27,016 nucleotides of DNA from NCBI GenBank assembly GCA_902492505.1, contig CABULU010000024.1, positions 1-27,016 on the forward strand, given 5' to 3'. The first letter of the stretch is position 1. Every line of letters starts with the position of its first letter. Below are positions 23,213 through 27,016 of the stretch, piece after piece. A model generated the notes under the pieces. That model saw nothing but the letters and a program-made list of their open reading frames with translations, was not told the origin of the DNA and ran no database searches. Origin of the DNA: an uncultured Eubacteriales bacterium. Its GTDB lineage: Bacteria; Bacillota; Clostridia; Oscillospirales; QAKW01. Both the position numbers and the translations under genes were made by a program.

Positions 23213-23241
23213 ATTTTAATTGATAAAGCCTAACAATGCAA
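23213..23241 (-). promoter_or_regulatory. Possible internal promoter for tuf
   Basis: In the 103-nt fusA-tuf gap, minus-strand TTGCAT (23236-23241) and TAAAAT (23213-23218) are 17 nt apart. The start would fall about 35 nt before the tuf ATG. A separate tuf promoter is known in Bacillus and would raise EF-Tu above EF-G. Confidence 0.5.
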
Positions 23242-23273
23242 GCCTTTTTTAAAAATAATAAGAATATTCGCAA

Positions 23274-25358
23274 TTAATCAGCAGATTTCTGATTATTGCT
23301 GATAATCTTTTCGGCCAAAGACTTAGGAACCTCAACGTATGAGTGGGGCTCCATGCTGTACTGACCGCGTCCCTGTGTCTTTGAACGCAGGTCTGTTGCA
23401 TAGCCAAACATTTCGGCAAGGGGTACAAGAGCAGTAATGCTCTGAGTGCCGTTATTTGCCTCCATACCCTGAATAAGTCCGCGGCGTGAGTTAAGGTCAC
23501 CCATAACGTCGCCCATATATTCTTCAGGTACGATTGCAACTACTTTCATAACCGGTTCAAGCAGTACGGGGTCAGCCTTTCTGATAGCTTCTTTAATAGC
23601 CATTGAACCGGCAATCTTAAACGCCATTTCAGATGAGTCAACCTCGTGATACGAGCCATCGTACAGAGTTACCTTAAGGTCAACAACATTATAGCCCGCA
23701 AGTACGCCTGACTGCATAGCTCCTTGTATACCTGCGTCAACTGCCGGAATGTATTCCTTGGGAATAGCGCCGCCGACAATTGCGTTGATAAACTCATAGC
23801 CCTTACCTGATTCGTTAGGCTCAACCTTAATTTTAACGTGACCGTACTGACCCTTACCGCCGGACTGACGCGCATATTTATGATCGACATCAGCGGACTT
23901 TCTGATTGTTTCTTTATAAGAAACCTGGGGCTTGCCGACATTAGCTTCTACCTTAAATTCACGTGTAAGTCTATCAACGATAATCTCGAGGTGAAGCTCG
24001 CCCATACCGGCTATAATTGTCTGACCTGTTTCTTCATCCGTATAGGTTCTGAAGGTCGGGTCTTCCTCTGCAAGCTTTGCAAGAGCAATACCCATTTTTT
24101 CCTGGGACGCCTTTGATTTGGGCTCTATTGCAACTCGGATAACGGGCTCGGGAAATTCCATTGATTCAAGAACGATCGGATTGCTTTCCGCACAAAGAGT
24201 GTCACCCGTCGTTACATTTTTAAGTCCTACGGCCGCTGCGATATCACCTGCATATACTTCGGCTATATCCTTGCGGTGATTTGCGTGCATAGCAACAATT
24301 CTGCCGATACGCTCATTGGAATCCTTATTTGAATTGTAAACCGTAGATCCGGCTGTTAGCTTGCCCGAATATACTCTGAAAAAGCAGAGCTTGCCTACAA
24401 ACGGGTCGGTCATAATTTTAAACGCAAGAGCTGAAAACGGCTCATTGTCGTTTGCATGTCTCTCCTGCTCCTCCTCTGTACGCGGAACAGTACCCTTTAT
24501 AGACGGAATATCAACGGGAGAGGGCATGTACTCTACAATGTTGTCAAGCAAAAGCTGAACGCCCTTGTTTTTGTAAGAGGTGCCGCAGCAAACAGGTACC
24601 ATTGTGTTTGCAATTGTAGAAACACGAATAGCAGACCTGATTTCCTCATTGGTGAGTTCCTCACCCTCAAGGTACTTCATCATAAGCTCCTCAGAGGTTT
24701 CGGCAACATGCTCAACCAGCTCGGAACGGTATTTTTCCGCAAGTTCTCTCATATCCTCAGGGATTTCCTCAACACGAATATCCTTGCCGAGATCGTCATA
24801 ATATACATTCGCTTTCATTTCGATAAGGTCGATAATTCCCTTAAAGGTATCCTCCTTACCGATAGGAAGCTGAACCGGGACAGCATTAGTTTTAAGTCTG
24901 TCCTTCATCATCTGGACAACACGATAAAAATCGGCGCCCATAATATCCATTTTATTAACGTACGCCATGCGCGGAACCTGATATTTATCAGCCTGACGCC
25001 AAACGGTTTCTGACTGAGGCTCAACGCCGCCCTTGGCACAGAAAACGGTCACAGAACCATCCAAAACCCTCAGCGAACGCTCAACCTCAACAGTAAAGTC
25101 AACGTGTCCGGGAGTGTCTATAATATTTATTCTGTAACCCTTCCACTGGGCAGTAGTTGCAGCGGAGGTAATAGTGATACCACGCTCCTGCTCCTGCTCC
25201 ATCCAGTCCATGGTGGCAGTACCATCATGAGTTTCACCGATACGGTGATTAATACCTGTATAGAAAAGAATACGCTCTGTCGTTGTCGTTTTACCAGCAT
25301 CGATATGCGCCATTATACCTATGTTTCTATACTTTTCAATCGGGTATTCTCTAGGCAT
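23274..25358 (-). CDS. fusA: Elongation factor G
   Basis: EF-G drives translocation of tRNA and mRNA after peptide transfer. The 694-aa protein begins MPREYPIEKYRNIGIMAHID with the P-loop AHIDAGKTTTTER, then switch I (EQERGITITSAATT), DTPGHVDFT and NKMD. Domains II to V follow, including AKLAEEDPTFR, GMGELHLEI, the domain IV KARQSGGKGQYGHV-type loop and SSEMAFKIAG. Full length, no gaps. It starts after a GGAGAA ribosome binding site, 24 nt downstream of rpsG. The single copy here has the canonical rather than the FusA2 sequence. Confidence 0.98.
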   Translation of the reverse strand: MPREYPIEKYRNIGIMAHIDAGKTTTTERILFYTGINHRIGETHDGTATMDWMEQEQERGITITSAATTAQWKGYRINIIDTPGHVDFTVEVERSLRVLDGSVTVFCAKGGVEPQSETVWRQADKYQVPRMAYVNKMDIMGADFYRVVQMMKDRLKTNAVPVQLPIGKEDTFKGIIDLIEMKANVYYDDLGKDIRVEEIPEDMRELAEKYRSELVEHVAETSEELMMKYLEGEELTNEEIRSAIRVSTIANTMVPVCCGTSYKNKGVQLLLDNIVEYMPSPVDIPSIKGTVPRTEEEQERHANDNEPFSALAFKIMTDPFVGKLCFFRVYSGKLTAGSTVYNSNKDSNERIGRIVAMHANHRKDIAEVYAGDIAAAVGLKNVTTGDTLCAESNPIVLESMEFPEPVIRVAIEPKSKASQEKMGIALAKLAEEDPTFRTYTDEETGQTIIAGMGELHLEIIVDRLTREFKVEANVGKPQVSYKETIRKSADVDHKYARQSGGKGQYGHVKIKVEPNESGKGYEFINAIVGGAIPKEYIPAVDAGIQGAMQSGVLAGYNVVDLKVTLYDGSYHEVDSSEMAFKIAGSMAIKEAIRKADPVLLEPVMKVVAIVPEEYMGDVMGDLNSRRGLIQGMEANNGTQSITALVPLAEMFGYATDLRSKTQGRGQYSMEPHSYVEVPKSLAEKIISNNQKSAD

Positions 25359-25382
25359 GTTTTCTCCTTCCTAAACAAGCTA

Positions 25383-25853
25383 TTACCATCTGTAATGAGC
25401 AAAAGCCTTATTTGCCTCTGCCATTTTGTGTGTCTCGTCGCGTTTTTTGCAAGCGCCGCCGGTATTGTTTATAGCGTCCATAATCTCTGCTGCAAGACGC
25501 TGGGCCATTGTGCGCTCATTTCTCGTTCTGGAATATGCGGTAAGCCAGCGCAGACCAAGGGTCTGACGGCGGTCAGCTCTTACCTCCATAGGCACCTGAT
25601 AGGTAGCACCGCCGACACGGCGGGCCTTTACCTCGAGCTTGGGCATGATATTCTCCATTGCTTCATTAAAAGCGTCAAGAGCATCCTTGCCCGTTTTTTC
25701 TTTTACGATATCAAAAGCATCGTAAACAATCTTCTGTGCAACACCCTTTTTACCGTCGTACATTATATTGTTGATAAGCTTTGTAACAACAATGCTGTTA
25801 TACATAGGATCGGGGAGCACTTCTCTTTTAGGGACAAAACCTCTTCTGGGCAT
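25383..25853 (-). CDS. rpsG: 30S ribosomal protein S7
   Basis: S7 nucleates assembly of the 30S head and touches the E-site tRNA. The 156-aa protein has MPRRGFVPKREVLPDPMYNS, VTKLINNIMYDGKKGVAQKI, the beta-hairpin region with VGGATYQVPMEVRADRRQTL and the ending KKRDETHKMAEANKAFAHYRW. The length matches the family. GGAGGGAAG lies before the ATG. It is separated from rpsL by 132 nt that hold a GC-rich hairpin. Confidence 0.98.
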   Translation of the reverse strand: MPRRGFVPKREVLPDPMYNSIVVTKLINNIMYDGKKGVAQKIVYDAFDIVKEKTGKDALDAFNEAMENIMPKLEVKARRVGGATYQVPMEVRADRRQTLGLRWLTAYSRTRNERTMAQRLAAEIMDAINNTGGACKKRDETHKMAEANKAFAHYRW

Positions 25854-25895
25854 GTTCTTCCCTCCTTCATAATTATGATATCATTGGTACTCGGC

Positions 25896-25911
25896 AGCGG
25901 GCAGACCCGCT
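25896..25911 (-). promoter_or_regulatory. GC-rich hairpin in the rpsL-rpsG gap
   Basis: On the minus strand AGCGGG and CCCGCT (25906-25911 with 25896-25901) form a six-pair stem with a TCTG loop, with no T-run after it. It is 43 nt upstream of the rpsG start. The position recalls the S7 autoregulatory site of the E. coli str operon, but homology is not claimed. Confidence 0.4.
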
Positions 25912-25985
25912 CCCGGAATGCTTTAAGAGGTTAAGAAATATATATTAACACTCTAAAGCGAAGAATTTTACACAAAAATTCTGTT

Positions 25986-26402
25986 TTAGCTCTTCTTAGG
26001 CTTTTTAGCGCCGTATTTAGAGCGTGCCTGATTTCTGTTTGCAACACCCTGTGCATCAAGCGTACCGCGGATAATGTGGTAACGCACACCGGGGAGATCC
26101 CTGACTCTGCCGCCGCGGATAAGAACAACACTGTGTTCCTGAAGGTTATGACCTACGCCGGGAATATAGGATGAGACCTCAACACCGTTAGTAAGACGTA
26201 CTCTGGCAATTTTTCTGAGAGCTGAGTTAGGCTTTTTCGGCGTTGTAGTTTTAACAGAAGTACATACGCCGCGCTTCTGCGGTGAGCTGACTTTGGTGGG
26301 AACGTTTTTAAGTGTGTTCAGACCTCTGTTGAGTGCAGGAGCCGTGGATTTTTTCTCCGACGTTGCTCTGCCCTTACGTACAAGCTGATTAAAAGTAGGC
26401 AT
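25986..26402 (-). CDS. rpsL: 30S ribosomal protein S12
   Basis: S12 lies at the decoding centre and sets translational accuracy. The 138-aa protein has the Firmicutes-type N-terminus, 13 residues longer than in E. coli. Both decoding loops are present: TTTPKKPNSALRK (52-64) and GHNLQEHSVVLIRGGRVRDL (84-103). Lys56 matches E. coli Lys43. At the position of E. coli Lys88 the codon is AGG (Arg101), where lysine is nearly universal; see the findings. AAAGGAG precedes the ATG. It is the first gene of the str operon, 151 nt after rpoC. Confidence 0.98.
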   Translation of the reverse strand: MPTFNQLVRKGRATSEKKSTAPALNRGLNTLKNVPTKVSSPQKRGVCTSVKTTTPKKPNSALRKIARVRLTNGVEVSSYIPGVGHNLQEHSVVLIRGGRVRDLPGVRYHIIRGTLDAQGVANRNQARSKYGAKKPKKS

Positions 26403-26487
26403 GATTTTCTCCTTTCCTTTAATTTTATATAGAAAGAGTCACAAAACTCTGTCTAACGATTAAAGTATGCAAAAAAGCATAACTATC

Positions 26488-26508
26488 AGGTGCTGAAATT
26501 CAGCACCT
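26488..26508 (-). other. Stem-loop at the predicted 5' end of the str mRNA
   Basis: AGGTGCTGA and TCAGCACCT form a perfect nine-pair stem with a three-base loop. The -10 box ends at 26514, so the stem would begin at or within a base or two of the transcription start. It could protect the mRNA from 5'-end decay or take part in regulation. Confidence 0.6.
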
Positions 26509-26513
26509 AATAG

Positions 26514-26541
26514 ATTATCACAATATACTGTAATTTGTCAA
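26514..26541 (-). promoter_or_regulatory. Promoter of the str operon (rpsL-rpsG-fusA-tuf)
   Basis: On the minus strand TTGACA (26536-26541) and GATAAT (26514-26519) are 16 nt apart. The -35 box begins 12 nt after the rpoC stop. It gives an mRNA leader of about 105 nt that opens with a nine-pair stem-loop. Confidence 0.82.
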
Positions 26542-26553
26542 GAAAATTCTTTT

Positions 26554-27016
26554 TTATTCCTGATCCATGGAAATTCCTACAAGCTCGGGCTCTACATTTC
26601 TGTAAATATCCATGCCCGTACCGGCGGGGACAAGGCGACCGATAATGACATTTTCCTTAAGACCGACCAAAGGATCAATCTTACCCTTGATAGCGGCATC
26701 GGTAAGAACCTTGGTTGTTTCCTGGAAGGACGCGGCGGAAAAGAAAGAATCGGTTGCCAGAGCCGCCTTGGTAATCCCAAGCAGCACTGGAGAACTGACA
26801 ATTTCCGCTACGGTATTGTCGCCGGCAGCGATTTTTTCGCGTATTTCCTTGTTTTTCTCTTCAACCGCATATTTATCAGCAAGAGTACCGACCAGCATAT
26901 CCTCCGTACCGTTTTCCTCGATACGCACCTTTCTTATCATCTGGCGGACAATAACCTCAATGTGCTTATCGTTGATATCAACACCCTGGAGTCTGTAAAC
27001 ATTCTGAACTTCCTTG
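26554..27016 (-). CDS. rpoC: RNA polymerase beta' subunit, C-terminal part (cut by window edge)
   Basis: The minus-strand frame is open from the window end to a TAA at 26554 and covers about 154 codons. It matches the beta' C-terminus: EVQNVYRLQGVDINDKHIEV, IVRQMIRKVRIEENG, SSPVLLGITKAALATDSFFS, AASFQETTKVLTDAAIKGK and DPLVGLKENVIIGRLVPAG. The protein ends soon afterwards (VGISMDQE), with little of the variable tail. Only internal methionines exist here; the true start is outside the window. No rpoC terminator is evident: the str promoter begins almost at once. Confidence 0.97.
   Translation of the reverse strand, partial: KEVQNVYRLQGVDINDKHIEVIVRQMIRKVRIEENGTEDMLVGTLADKYAVEEKNKEIREKIAAGDNTVAEIVSSPVLLGITKAALATDSFFSAASFQETTKVLTDAAIKGKIDPLVGLKENVIIGRLVPAGTGMDIYRNVEPELVGISMDQE

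Noticed and set aside
25104..25934. 276-codon open frame on the plus strand opposite fusA and rpsG
   Set aside because: It lies fully opposite highly conserved genes, has no ribosome binding site or recognisable domain, and its length follows from the codon bias of the opposite strand.
25931..26131. 66-codon minus-strand frame overlapping the rpsL 3' end
   Set aside because: It is an alternative reading of rpsL with no ribosome binding site and no family resemblance.
26467..26482. TATGC-TTTTTT-GCATA hairpin in the str leader, considered as a terminator
   Set aside because: The stem is only five mostly AT pairs, and the T-run is its loop, not its tail. It lies between promoter and rpsL in a strongly expressed operon.
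1..27016. Mobile elements, CRISPR arrays, tRNA/rRNA genes or horizontally acquired islands
   Set aside because: No transposase, integrase, phage or regularly spaced repeat was seen, no cloverleaf was recognised, and all blocks are core functions with similar base use.

Overview
The window reads as core chromosome of a Gram-positive, low-to-mid GC anaerobe of the class Clostridia, probably an uncultured Oscillospirales/Ruminococcaceae-like gut lineage. The reasons are the Firmicutes-type S12 with its extra N-terminal segment, AGGAGG-type ribosome binding sites before nearly every gene, the ylxM-ffh and rpsP-khpA-rimM-trmD gene orders, RecD2, DUF951, an S-box (SAM-I) riboswitch on metK, and an FMN riboswitch on a RibU-type transporter. 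The genus-level placement is inference. No insertion sequence, phage gene, CRISPR array, tRNA or rRNA was found, and no gene-free stretch exceeds 300 bases.

Layout. 1-129 (-) is the N-terminus of a secreted protein cut by the window edge. 356-3442 (+) holds a D,D-carboxypeptidase, glucose-6-phosphate isomerase, a 150-nt structured-looking leader and a small P-loop protein, closed by a bidirectional terminator. 3511-9595 (-) is one long operon read as DUF951, prfA, tsaC/ywlC, coaE, a lytic transglycosylase, an M18 aminopeptidase and a DUF1015 gene that is split into two overlapping frames. 9738-14316 (+) holds an S1-domain protein, then ylxM-ffh from a consensus promoter, then rpsP, khpA, rimM and trmD. 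A second bidirectional terminator lies at 14316-14345. 14349-20273 (-) holds mreB, comF, recD2, a small membrane-anchored protein, a Dabb protein and metK under a SAM-I riboswitch. 20460-21704 (-) holds a small export-type membrane protein and ribU under an FMN riboswitch. 21971-27016 (-) is the str operon (rpsL, rpsG, fusA, tuf) downstream of the rpoC C-terminus.

How it works together. Most genes serve translation: the release factor, t6A tRNA modification, m1G37 tRNA methylation, 16S maturation, SRP targeting, two elongation factors and three ribosomal proteins. The rest serve the cell wall (carboxypeptidase, transglycosylase, MreB), cofactors (CoA, SAM, riboflavin import) and DNA repair or uptake (RecD2, ComF). 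Regulation is unusually legible. Several minus-strand promoters sit on or next to the stop codon of the preceding gene, and two well-formed riboswitches each carry their own terminator.

No convincing new multi-gene system is visible. The points most worth a second look are the unassigned RNA leader before the small P-loop gene, the split DUF1015 gene, arginine at the S12 position whose Lys-to-Arg change gives streptomycin resistance elsewhere, and tuf running straight into the ribU riboswitch.
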